DNA of 24,006 nt, taken from positions 1 to 24,006 of IMG/VR virus record IMGVR_UViG_3300045945_000192, one strand, 5' to 3'. The notes below the pieces were generated by a model, which was not told the DNA's origin, ran no database searches, and saw only the letters and a program-made list of their open reading frames with translations. Positions 1 to 5,206 of the stretch are shown here, piece after piece. Both the position numbers and the translations under genes were made by a program. Numbering within the stretch: position 1 is the stretch's first letter; the number at the start of each line of letters is the position of its first letter. This stretch comes from a virus.

Positions 1-57
1 GTGCGCACGCCGTGCGCACAACCGGAGTCGGAGATCCGTGCGCACACCGTGCGCACC
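1..57. repeat. Four-copy GTGCGCAC palindrome array (iteron- or operator-like)
   Basis: The 8-bp palindrome GTGCGCAC occurs at 1-8, 12-19, 39-46 and 50-57. Within each pair the copies are 11 bp apart, about one helical turn. The two 19-bp pairs differ at one base. The array may continue upstream of the window. Such phased palindromes are typical of protein-binding arrays (replication iterons or operators), but here they fall inside an open frame, so function is not established. Confidence 0.5.
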
Positions 58-633
58 GCCGTTGCCGTTGCCTCGGCCTCTGCCAACGAAACAGACCCAC
101 CCCCTAAACCCCCTCCCGCCGCGGCGGGAGGGGGGCCGCCAGCGGAGCCATCGAACGGCGACAACGGCGCTGCGACCGGCCCGCCGGCGACCGAGCGGGA
201 CCTGCGCGCCGCGGTCGCGCGCCTGGTGGCGCTCCGGGCCCGGATCGGGTTCACGACGTCGCGCGAGGAGCGGCGCAAGCTGCGCGACCGCCTGGCGGGC
301 GGCGAGCCCGAGGAGTTCATCGGGCGCGGCTGGCGCGCGACGCTCGAGGAGCTCGGCACGGAGCCGGAGGACCCGCCCCCGGATACAACGGCAGACGCGG
401 AGGCGTGGATCGCCACGCACGGCGGCGCCGGCGTCGTCGGCCAGGCGATCGCCGAATGGCTCGTGCGCAACCGCGAGCCGGGCGAGGAGCTCGAGGCCGC
501 ATGCGAGCGGTGGGCCCGCGGCGGCGAGATCCCGGCGCCCGAGCTCGTCGCCGTCCTTGTGGGCCCGCACGTCCACAGCTGGCTCGCGCTCGGCCGCGGG
601 CACGGCCCGCCGACCGAAAGGGGTGCTGCCTGA
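1..633 (+). CDS. Unknown protein, probably 5'-truncated; C-terminal part of a replication-type protein?
   Basis: The frame is open from the first base, so the gene probably begins upstream of the window. The first ~65 residues are low complexity and rich in Pro, Ala and Gly (a PPPKPPP tract), like a linker. The rest is a charged, helical-looking, Arg/Glu-rich region without a motif I recognise. It overlaps the RusA-like gene by 4 nt and lies first in a short operon closed by the terminator at 1294. By position, next to a RusA-type resolvase, it could be the tail end of a phage replication-initiator (lambda O-like) protein; this is inference only. The first 135 bases hold four GTGCGCAC palindromes and a perfect 26-bp palindrome, so an alternative is that translation starts after about base 140 and the 5' part is regulatory. 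Confidence 0.5.
   Translation: MRTPCAQPESEIRAHTVRTAVAVASASANETDPPPKPPPAAAGGGPPAEPSNGDNGAATGPPATERDLRAAVARLVALRARIGFTTSREERRKLRDRLAGGEPEEFIGRGWRATLEELGTEPEDPPPDTTADAEAWIATHGGAGVVGQAIAEWLVRNREPGEELEAACERWARGGEIPAPELVAVLVGPHVHSWLALGRGHGPPTERGAA
109..134. repeat. Perfect 26-bp palindrome (hairpin-forming)
   Basis: Bases 109-134 are perfectly self-complementary around a central CCGCGG, with C-rich and G-rich arms. No T-tract follows, so it is not a canonical intrinsic terminator. It lies in the Pro/Ala/Gly-encoding part of the first open frame. Confidence 0.5.
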
Positions 634-1019
634 CGATCAAGATCTCGCTGCCACTGCGGCTCGAGAGCGCCAACAACCTGCACGAGGGCCATTGGGCGCA
701 GCGGCACGAACGCGTCGCGCGAGAGCGCGACCTCGCGAAGAAGGTCACGCAGGCTCGGCTCCCGGACCGCTGGGCGGAGCGGACGGGGGCGATCGCCGTC
801 ACGCTCAGGCGCATCGCGCCGCGGAGGCTCGACGAGGGCGACAACCTCACGGGAGCGTTCAAGGCCATCCGCGACGGCGTCGCCGATGCGCTCGGCCGGA
901 GCGACGACCAGGCCTCCGGCGTCAGCTGGAGCTACGACCAGCAGCGGCGCAAGCGCCGCGAGTACGGCGTCGAGATCCTGATCGAGCTCATCCCGGAGCC
1001 GAAGGGCAACACCGCGTGA
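630..1019 (+). CDS. RusA-like Holliday junction resolvase
   Basis: A protein of 129 residues, close to the ~120 usual for RusA endonucleases, which resolve Holliday junctions or branched DNA in phage replication and recombination. The diagnostic stretch is GDNLTGAFKAIRDGVADALG followed by SDD: D71-N72, D82 and D92/D93 match the RusA pattern of an Asp-Asn-Leu motif and a second acidic residue about 20 residues on. The start is inferred. No ATG, GTG or TTG exists in frame near the conserved N-terminus, but a CTG at 630 overlaps the upstream TGA by 4 nt (CTGA) and has AAAGGGG 6 nt upstream. Upstream sequence in this frame is an Arg-rich shadow. The next gene overlaps by 4 nt (GTGA), so the three genes are translationally coupled. 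Confidence 0.75.
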   Translation: MTIKISLPLRLESANNLHEGHWAQRHERVARERDLAKKVTQARLPDRWAERTGAIAVTLRRIAPRRLDEGDNLTGAFKAIRDGVADALGRSDDQASGVSWSYDQQRRKRREYGVEILIELIPEPKGNTA

Positions 1020-1276
1020 CCGTGGACGCCCGGCGGGCCGATCGTTTAACCGACGAAGACATCGCCACCGAGAACGAGCGGACACTCGCCTGGCTCGCGG
1101 CGAAGACCCGGAAGCTGTCGCAGGCCGCCCGGAAGCTGCGTCGCCGGCGCGAGGCTCACGTCGTGGTGACCGTGAACCAGCGTGGGCTCATCAGCGTGAG
1201 CTTCAGGCCCGAGGAGCGGCCCGACACGGAGCTTGACGCCGAGGACGGCGGGGAAGTATCTTTGCTGCAGGGCTAA
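1016..1276 (+). CDS. Small hypothetical protein, end of early operon
   Basis: An 86-residue protein starting at a GTG that overlaps the resolvase stop by 4 nt. It is charged, with an Arg/Lys-rich helix in the middle (around RKLSQAARKLRRRREA) followed by a short beta-type segment (HVVVTVNQRGLISVSF). I recognise no family. The basic segment suggests nucleic-acid contact, but this is inference. It is the last gene before the hairpin terminator. Confidence 0.6.
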   Translation: MTVDARRADRLTDEDIATENERTLAWLAAKTRKLSQAARKLRRRREAHVVVTVNQRGLISVSFRPEERPDTELDAEDGGEVSLLQG

Positions 1277-1293
1277 GTTCCGCCGATCTAAGA

Positions 1294-1327
1294 GGGCCGC
1301 CAGCGCATCGGCGGCCCGACGTCTTTC
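1294..1327 (+). terminator. Intrinsic terminator of the first operon (probably bidirectional)
   Basis: An 8-bp GC stem, GGGCCGCC (1294-1301) with GGCGGCCC (1310-1317), has an 8-nt loop and is followed shortly by TCTTTCT. It begins 18 nt after the last stop of the rightward operon. On the minus strand the same stem is followed by TCTT and could also stop the leftward tRNA transcript. Confidence 0.7.
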
Positions 1328-1352
1328 TAGCCCTCCCCGCGGCCGTCAGGAA

Positions 1353-1422
1353 GCGGCTGCCGGGAATCGAACCCGGTTGGCAGGGGGCTAAGTCCCGCCC
1401 GATCTACCAAGATCTCAGCCGC
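1353..1422 (-). tRNA. Atypical tRNA or tRNA-like element, possible anticodon UAG
   Basis: On the minus strand the 70-nt element has a perfect 7-bp acceptor stem (GCGGCTG with CAGCCGC) and a perfect 5-bp T-stem with the invariant loop (CCGGG TTCGATT CCCGG). The D-arm is shortened: GATC-TTGGTA-GATC, keeping GG in the loop. The anticodon arm is poor. The fold with U33 gives loop CTTAGCC and anticodon UAG, with one G-U and one A-C pair in the stem. UAG would read Leu CUA codons, but there is no long variable arm as in normal tRNA-Leu, and position 37 is C rather than a purine. No CCA is encoded. It could be a divergent phage tRNA, a decayed tRNA or a tRNA-like structure; anticodon identity is uncertain. 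Confidence 0.6.
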
Positions 1423-1448
1423 GTTGTCCTTGCTGCCCATCTCACAGG

Positions 1449-1473
1449 TATAAACGAGCATGCTCGTTAGTTC
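1449..1473. promoter_or_regulatory. Operator-like repeat, copy A, with 16-bp palindrome
   Basis: The core ACGAGCATGCTCGTTAGTTC (1454-1473) matches copies at 1701-1720 and 1743-1762. In this copy 1453-1468 is a perfect 16-bp palindrome, AACGAGCATGCTCGTT. It lies between the stop of the leftward zinc-ribbon gene and the tRNA. On the minus strand it is followed by TTTATA, so it could also act as a weak terminator or carry a -10-like TATA for the tRNA. A repressor-binding site is the simplest reading of the three-copy pattern. Confidence 0.55.
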
Positions 1474-1487
1474 GTTCCGTTCCTGAT

Positions 1488-1688
1488 CTACTTTTTCGCG
1501 GCCGCTTTGTCCGAGGGCGGGCGGCCGACCGGGCGCTTGATCCACCAATCCGGATTCCGGCAGCCGGCGCAGTAGTCCGGAGGCTCGTCCCCGTCCGACT
1601 GCCACTCGTGGCCACACTTCACGCACGAGCAGCGCCAGGCCACAACCCGTAGGGCCCTGCCTGCCTTGATAGCCGGGTGCTTGTCCAT
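1488..1688 (-). CDS. Small zinc-ribbon protein with an AT-hook-like tail
   Basis: A 66-residue protein on the minus strand, with its ATG at 1688. Two Cys pairs, CVKC and CAGC, separated by a short acidic loop (GHEWQSDGDEPPDY), form a zinc ribbon of the type common in small phage proteins. The C-terminus has KRPVGRPPSDK, resembling an AT-hook (GRP core), then Lys/Ala residues. This suggests a DNA-binding or adaptor protein; the partner is unknown. No strong Shine-Dalgarno precedes the ATG. It is transcribed leftward, divergent from the SprT-like gene and flanked on both sides by the operator-like repeats, which suggests a regulatory role or regulated expression. Confidence 0.75.
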   Translation of the reverse strand: MDKHPAIKAGRALRVVAWRCSCVKCGHEWQSDGDEPPDYCAGCRNPDWWIKRPVGRPPSDKAAAKK

Positions 1689-1700
1689 GGGTCAGAAGGT

Positions 1701-1762
1701 ACGGCCATATTCGTTAATTTACAAGCCCCGGAGGAACTATCTACGAGCATATACGTTAGTTC
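1701..1762. promoter_or_regulatory. Operator-like repeats, copies B and C, in the divergent promoter region
   Basis: Two further copies of the element are ACGGCCATATTCGTTAATTT (1701-1720) and ACGAGCATATACGTTAGTTC (1743-1762). Their starts are 42 bp apart, four helical turns. The consensus with copy A is ACGRSCATRYNCGTTARTTY. They sit in a short AT-richer island between the divergent zinc-ribbon and SprT-like genes, where promoters for both must lie. I cannot assign -35/-10 boxes with confidence; TATACG at 1750 and TTTACA at 1718 are candidates. Confidence 0.6.
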
Positions 1763-1779
1763 AGGCAGGAGACAGGGAC

Positions 1780-2511
1780 ATGAGCGCGATGCTGGTGGCG
1801 GTGGCGGACGGGCAGGCGGTGGGGAAGGCGGCCCGGATCCTCCGGGAGGAGAAGCCGGCCGAGGTGACCCACGAGCAGTTCGTCCACGCGGTCCGCGCCG
1901 CGGTCGTCCCGCGCGTGGTCGACGGCGAGACCCGCAAGCGCCTCCTGGCGGCCAAGCTGGTCTACGGCGGCGGGACGTCGGGGATCCGCGGCCTCTGCTA
2001 CTTCGGCGCCTGGGACAACGGCAGCCAGCACGACTTCCTCGAGATCTCGGCGATCGGCGAGGAGAGCTTCGTGCAGCTGGCGGGGACCACCATCCACGAG
2101 CTCGCGCACTCGCTCGCGGGTCACGAGCACGGCCACGGCCCGGCGTGGAAGGCGGCGGCCGCGGTCCTCGGCCTGCAGACGGCGCAGGCTGCCGGGCAGG
2201 CCTACGCGCCCGAGCACTTCGACGCGAACGTGTGGGGCGTGATCGAGTCGCTCCCGCACCCGTCCGACGGCAAGCCGGCGTTCGCGCAGGGCTCGGTGAC
2301 TCTCCGCCGCGCGCCCAAGCCGTGCCCGCTCGGCGTCGGCACCCGCGGCGGCCGCTCGCGCGGCGTGGGCTCGGGATCGCGCCTTCGCCTCTGGCTCTGC
2401 GGCTGCCCGGAGGGGACAGTCGGCCGGAAGGTCCGCGTGGCCTCCGACGACTGGGACGCGACCTGCAACCGCTGCGGGACCCGCTACGGCAAGGCCGAGA
2501 CCCGGGCGTAG
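1780..2511 (+). CDS. SprT-like zinc metalloprotease with C-terminal zinc ribbon
   Basis: A 243-residue protein. HELAH at 106-110, inside TTIHELAHSLAGHEHGHGPAW, is the HExxH zinc-protease motif with the downstream HG.xW typical of SprT-like proteases. Cellular SprT/Spartan proteases act on DNA-bound proteins; the phage role is unknown. A C-terminal segment with C207-x-C209 and C229-x-x-C232 forms a second zinc-binding unit. The ATG at 1780 is chosen over an earlier in-frame ATG at 1666 because AGGAGA lies 7 nt upstream and because the longer form would run through the operator repeats and the divergent gene's start. It stands alone between the operator region and the hairpin leader at 2519. 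The protease call is sure; the biological role is inference. Confidence 0.85.
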   Translation: MSAMLVAVADGQAVGKAARILREEKPAEVTHEQFVHAVRAAVVPRVVDGETRKRLLAAKLVYGGGTSGIRGLCYFGAWDNGSQHDFLEISAIGEESFVQLAGTTIHELAHSLAGHEHGHGPAWKAAAAVLGLQTAQAAGQAYAPEHFDANVWGVIESLPHPSDGKPAFAQGSVTLRRAPKPCPLGVGTRGGRSRGVGSGSRLRLWLCGCPEGTVGRKVRVASDDWDATCNRCGTRYGKAETRA

Positions 2512-2518
2512 CGGGCCG

Positions 2519-2546
2519 GCGCCGACGGGGCGCTTGACGTCGGCGC
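2519..2546. promoter_or_regulatory. 9-bp inverted repeat overlapping a TTGACG -35-like box
   Basis: GCGCCGACG (2519-2527) and CGTCGGCGC (2538-2546) are perfect inverted repeats with a 10-nt loop. TTGACG (2534-2539) lies partly in the right arm, and TACACT follows at 2547, too close (7 nt) to be its partner -10 box at normal spacing. The hairpin begins 8 nt after the SprT-like stop, so it may end that transcript, bind a regulator, or both. Promoter function is possible but not established. Confidence 0.4.
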
Positions 2547-2564
2547 TACACTCTTCACTCAGTA

Positions 2565-2599
2565 AGCCCCCACCCGGGTAGGACGACCGGGCCGGGGCT
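2565..2599 (+). promoter_or_regulatory. Two-tier hairpin in the leader of the 2648 gene
   Basis: An outer 6-bp stem, AGCCCC (2565-2570) with GGGGCT (2594-2599), encloses an inner 5-bp stem, CCCGG (2573-2577) with CCGGG (2587-2591), separated by a symmetric 2x2 internal loop and capped by a 9-nt loop. Together with the terminator downstream it makes a structured RNA of about 100 nt without coding content. It could be an attenuator-type leader or a small RNA; no known riboswitch class is recognised. Confidence 0.45.
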
Positions 2600-2618
2600 G
2601 CGGGTGACCGAACGAAGG

Positions 2619-2649
2619 CCCCGCGCATCCGAAAGGAGCGCGGGGTTTT
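2619..2649 (+). terminator. Intrinsic terminator whose loop contains the next gene's RBS
   Basis: CCCCGCGC (2619-2626) pairs perfectly with GCGCGGGG (2638-2645). Inside it TCC/GGA closes a GAAA tetraloop, and TTTT plus a T-rich tail follow. AAAGGAG (2632-2638), the only Shine-Dalgarno for the TTG start at 2648, lies in the loop and stem. When folded, the RNA would both terminate and hide the ribosome-binding site. Confidence 0.75.
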
Positions 2650-2908
2650 GTCGTTTCAGGCGCCCAGGAACCTCATCGAGCTCGCCGACGTCGACGTCGG
2701 CGCGAGGTTCATGGTCCCCGGGAGCGGGCGCTTCGGCCGCCGCGTCGCGCAGCGCGCAGCCAACACCACCGGCGACCAGCACTTCCTCCGCTGCGAACTG
2801 AGCGCGGTCACGGGACCCGGCACGGAGTCCGTTCTCCTGCGGCGGGGCCTGCTCGTACAGCTCGCGCCTGAGCCACCCGCGGATCCGCCAGAGGGTCGCG
2901 CAGCGTGA
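2648..2908 (+). CDS. Small hypothetical phage protein
   Basis: An 86-residue protein from a TTG start with AAAGGAG 9 nt upstream; the next in-frame ATG (2711) would cut off the conserved-looking N-terminus. It looks like a small beta-rich phage protein (DVDVGARFMVPGSGRFGRRV, then LLRRGLLVQLAPEP) of a kind often found as an uncharacterised ORF in early or lysis regions. It overlaps the DUF5675-like gene by 4 nt (GTGA). The ribosome-binding site is inside the terminator hairpin just upstream, so expression may depend on read-through. Function unknown. Confidence 0.65.
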   Translation: MSFQAPRNLIELADVDVGARFMVPGSGRFGRRVAQRAANTTGDQHFLRCELSAVTGPGTESVLLRRGLLVQLAPEPPADPPEGRAA

Positions 2909-3408
2909 ACGCTCCGCTGTTCACGCTGATTCGGCTGGCCGTCCGAGCCGAAGGCGCCTTCGGCGTGTTGATCCGGCACGCCGACCCCTCCGACGTCATC
3001 GGCGTGCCGTTCGCCGTCACGCTCGAGCGCACCTACGACAAGGCGGCCGACGCCGGCGTGAGCCAGGCGTACGGCGATGCCCTGGGGGCGCTGCAGTTCG
3101 TCAAGATCGTCGAGGGCCGTCACCGCTGCGTGCGGCGGTTCTTCGAGCGCGGCGGCTACTGGACCTACGACATCCAGACGCCCGAGCACACGGCGACGCT
3201 GCTGCACAAGGGCGTCCTCGAGCAGCACAGCGAGGGCTGCGTGCTCGTGGGCGAGTCCTACTCGATCCTCGCGGCCGCACCGGGGATCGCTGACAGCGGC
3301 CCGGGCCTCGCGGAGTTCCTCTCGTACGCGGGCAGCCGAGCCGAGTTCGACATGGACGTCGTCTCGGTTGGCGGCCCACTGCGGTTGTCCTTCGGCAAGG
3401 AGGCGTGA
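2905..3408 (+). CDS. DUF5675-like phage protein
   Basis: A 167-residue protein. The pattern GAFGVL near the N-terminus, VTLE at about 38, a central region of beta character, then LLHKG and HSEGCVLVGE matches my memory of the phage DUF5675 family, which has a conserved His and a Ser/Glu-Gly-Cys segment. The H...GC arrangement recalls YkuD-type L,D-transpeptidases, but the match is too loose to claim an enzyme. The start GTG overlaps the previous stop by 4 nt, with GAGGG about 9 nt upstream. It is followed directly by a lipoprotein and two membrane proteins, so a role at the cell envelope or in lysis is an inference from context. Confidence 0.65.
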   Translation: MNAPLFTLIRLAVRAEGAFGVLIRHADPSDVIGVPFAVTLERTYDKAADAGVSQAYGDALGALQFVKIVEGRHRCVRRFFERGGYWTYDIQTPEHTATLLHKGVLEQHSEGCVLVGESYSILAAAPGIADSGPGLAEFLSYAGSRAEFDMDVVSVGGPLRLSFGKEA

Positions 3409-4688
3409 TGCGCCGGCTGTTTGATCTCGTACTTGCTCGGGCCGCGCCGGTCTTGCCGCTGCTGGGGATGGCCCTGATCTTGTCGTGCGGCGGTCAGCTG
3501 CCGCCCGTCAGCATCTGCGCGACGGGCGAGGTCCTGACGCAGCAGGGATGCGTGTGCAAGCCGGGGCATGTGCGCGACACGGACGGCCGCGGGTGCCACG
3601 TCGAGGGTTCGTCGTCGACCACGACCAGCACGACGACGACCACGTCGTCGACGTCAACCACCACGACCACGACGCTTCCGCCCGTACCCACGCCGCCAAC
3701 GCCGACTCCGCCGACGCCCCGCCCAACGCCCGAGCCGACGCCGTCCCCGTGCGTCGCGGTCCCCATGCCCGCGGAGCCCGTGAGCGTGCGCGGCGCCGGC
3801 GCCGCGGGCTGGCACCGCTTCGACGGCCTCGCGTTCGCCCCCAGCGCGTGCGGCACGCCGGGCGAGAACCTCCGGTGCTTCCGTGACCGCGCGGCCGGTT
3901 CAGGCAGCGGCAGCGGCGCGGAGATCCTCTGGCCCCAGGACGAAACGGCCTGCTGGGCTCTCGGCCCGCACACGGAGCGAGAGCTGCGCAACGGCGCCCG
4001 ACACCCCGTCACGCGCTACGGCAAGACGATGGTCTGCCCCGTCCCGAACTACCCGGACGCCGGGGTGGGCTCGTTGCCGCACTGCTGGGACGCCTGGGGC
4101 CGGCGCGTGGACGACGCCGGCGGCGCGTGGATCCTCGACTCGTACCCCGAGGACCGCTTCACCGGCTGGTACCACGGCCTGTGTCCGCCCGCCACCATGC
4201 CGGCGTGCCCGCAGCCAAGCCCCACGCCCCGCCCGACGCCGGGCCCGCCGCTGAAGGCCTGCAGCCTGCCGGCGATGCCGGAGTCGGGAGCCAACGGCCG
4301 CGACTGCGACGGCCGACCGATCGACTCGCGCGAAACGGGGATCTACGGCTGCTGCCGGATGGTCGAGGACCACGGCGCATGGGCGGGGCCGAGCCAGTTC
4401 GCGGACGCGCTCGAGGCGGTGCTGGACGAAATGGTCAAGGACCGCGGAGACGTCGTGTATCCGCCGAATCAGCCGGGAGAAGTGAACGAGCGCCTGGAGG
4501 ACGCGTTCATGGCGGACCTCGTGGGCCGTCTTCGCGCCCGCGGCCTATGCGCCACGCGAGGCGGGCCAAGCGACGAGGTGGGGATCAAGGGCGAGAACGG
4601 ACGCAGCGAGCAATTCGACGTCGTGCTGTCCGAGGGCAAGGTCCGTCGCCGCGGGTACGTGGCCGTCTGCAGGCCCGCGAGGTTCTAG
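3408..4688 (+). CDS. Thr/Pro-rich lipoprotein with Cys-rich modules
   Basis: A 426-residue protein. The N-terminus is a signal peptide with a lipobox (LILSC, lipidated Cys27), so it should be exported and anchored in the membrane. Residues 37-63 hold four Cys in an EGF-like arrangement. Residues 68-90 are almost pure Ser/Thr and 91-114 a Pro-Thr repeat, a mucin-like stalk. A Trp/Cys-rich domain (125-268), a second Pro-Thr linker (269-281) and a C-terminal domain (285-426) follow; the last ends SEQFDVVLSEGKVRRRGYVAVCRPARF-like, split here as SEQFDVVLSEG and RRGYVAVCRPARF, a tail I associate with uncharacterised phage proteins. ATG 3408 is preferred to GTG 3405 because AAGGAGG ends 4 nt before it. 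Function unknown; surface exclusion or envelope remodelling are possibilities. Confidence 0.75.
   Translation: MRRLFDLVLARAAPVLPLLGMALILSCGGQLPPVSICATGEVLTQQGCVCKPGHVRDTDGRGCHVEGSSSTTTSTTTTTSSTSTTTTTTLPPVPTPPTPTPPTPRPTPEPTPSPCVAVPMPAEPVSVRGAGAAGWHRFDGLAFAPSACGTPGENLRCFRDRAAGSGSGSGAEILWPQDETACWALGPHTERELRNGARHPVTRYGKTMVCPVPNYPDAGVGSLPHCWDAWGRRVDDAGGAWILDSYPEDRFTGWYHGLCPPATMPACPQPSPTPRPTPGPPLKACSLPAMPESGANGRDCDGRPIDSRETGIYGCCRMVEDHGAWAGPSQFADALEAVLDEMVKDRGDVVYPPNQPGEVNERLEDAFMADLVGRLRARGLCATRGGPSDEVGIKGENGRSEQFDVVLSEGKVRRRGYVAVCRPARF
3616..3757 (+). repeat. Simple-sequence Thr/Ser and Pro/Thr codon tract
   Basis: ACG/ACC/TCG-type trinucleotide runs (about 3616-3680), then CCG-ACG/CCC-ACG type repeats to about 3757, encode the stalk of the lipoprotein. 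Such tracts can change length by slippage. A shorter Pro-Thr tract recurs at about 4212-4250. Confidence 0.6.
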
Positions 4689-4702
4689 CCAGGGAGGGAT
4701 TG

Positions 4703-5197
4703 GTGGGGAAGCTGCTGACGAATCTCGTGCTGCAGGTCTTCGCGGGTCGGTTCTTCCGCGACGTCGAGGCCGGGAGGCACGGGAGCGCCGCCTCTCGAGC
4801 GTACGCGTGGACCAAGGGCAGGAAGACGTGGATCGCGTTCCTCGTTGGCCTCGCTGCGGCCGCGGCGACGCAGTTCTTGCCCGAGGCGGCGCCGGCGCTC
4901 ACGGTCGTGACGGTCGTCCTCGGCCACGCGGGCCTCGTCGACAAGGGCTCGCGCGCCGCGGCGCCCCTCGTGCCCGACGGCGCGCGCGACTCCCTGCAGT
5001 GGATCCTCGCGACGGCCGCCTCGGCGTCCTACCTGGTGTTCGGCCTGCAGGAGCTGCTCGGGGGGATCCCAGGCTGCCCGCAGTGCTCGACCTGGTCGGA
5101 TCGGATCGGCCTGGCGACCGCGGCGCTCGGCGTCGCGACGTCGTGGCTCGCTGCGTACGTGGACCCCGGCAAGCGCGTTGTCACCTATCAGCGGTAG
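4703..5197 (+). CDS. Multi-pass membrane protein, holin candidate
   Basis: A 164-residue protein with four likely membrane segments at about 43-60, 64-80, 97-120 and 134-153, and a short basic C-terminus. The GTG start has GAGG 5 nt upstream. Size, number of segments and position between a DUF5675-like/lipoprotein pair and a single-pass coiled-coil membrane protein fit a phage holin, which makes inner-membrane pores at the end of infection. No sequence signature proves this; any small phage membrane protein would look similar. Confidence 0.5.
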   Translation: MGKLLTNLVLQVFAGRFFRDVEAGRHGSAASRAYAWTKGRKTWIAFLVGLAAAAATQFLPEAAPALTVVTVVLGHAGLVDKGSRAAAPLVPDGARDSLQWILATAASASYLVFGLQELLGGIPGCPQCSTWSDRIGLATAALGVATSWLAAYVDPGKRVVTYQR

Positions 5198-5206
5198 CGC
5201 GACGCC

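Noticed and set aside
1666-1779. Earlier ATG for the SprT-like gene
   Set aside because: It would be translated through the operator repeats and the start of the divergent gene; the ATG at 1780 has a good Shine-Dalgarno and starts a sensible N-terminus.
2534-2552. TTGACG and TACACT as a matched sigma-70 promoter
   Set aside because: Spacing is 7 nt, not 16-18; each could belong to another promoter, but the pair cannot be called as one.
2905-3408. L,D-transpeptidase (YkuD) identity for the DUF5675-like protein
   Set aside because: Only a loose H...GC similarity; the full HXX14-17[S/T]HGChN-type motif is not present.
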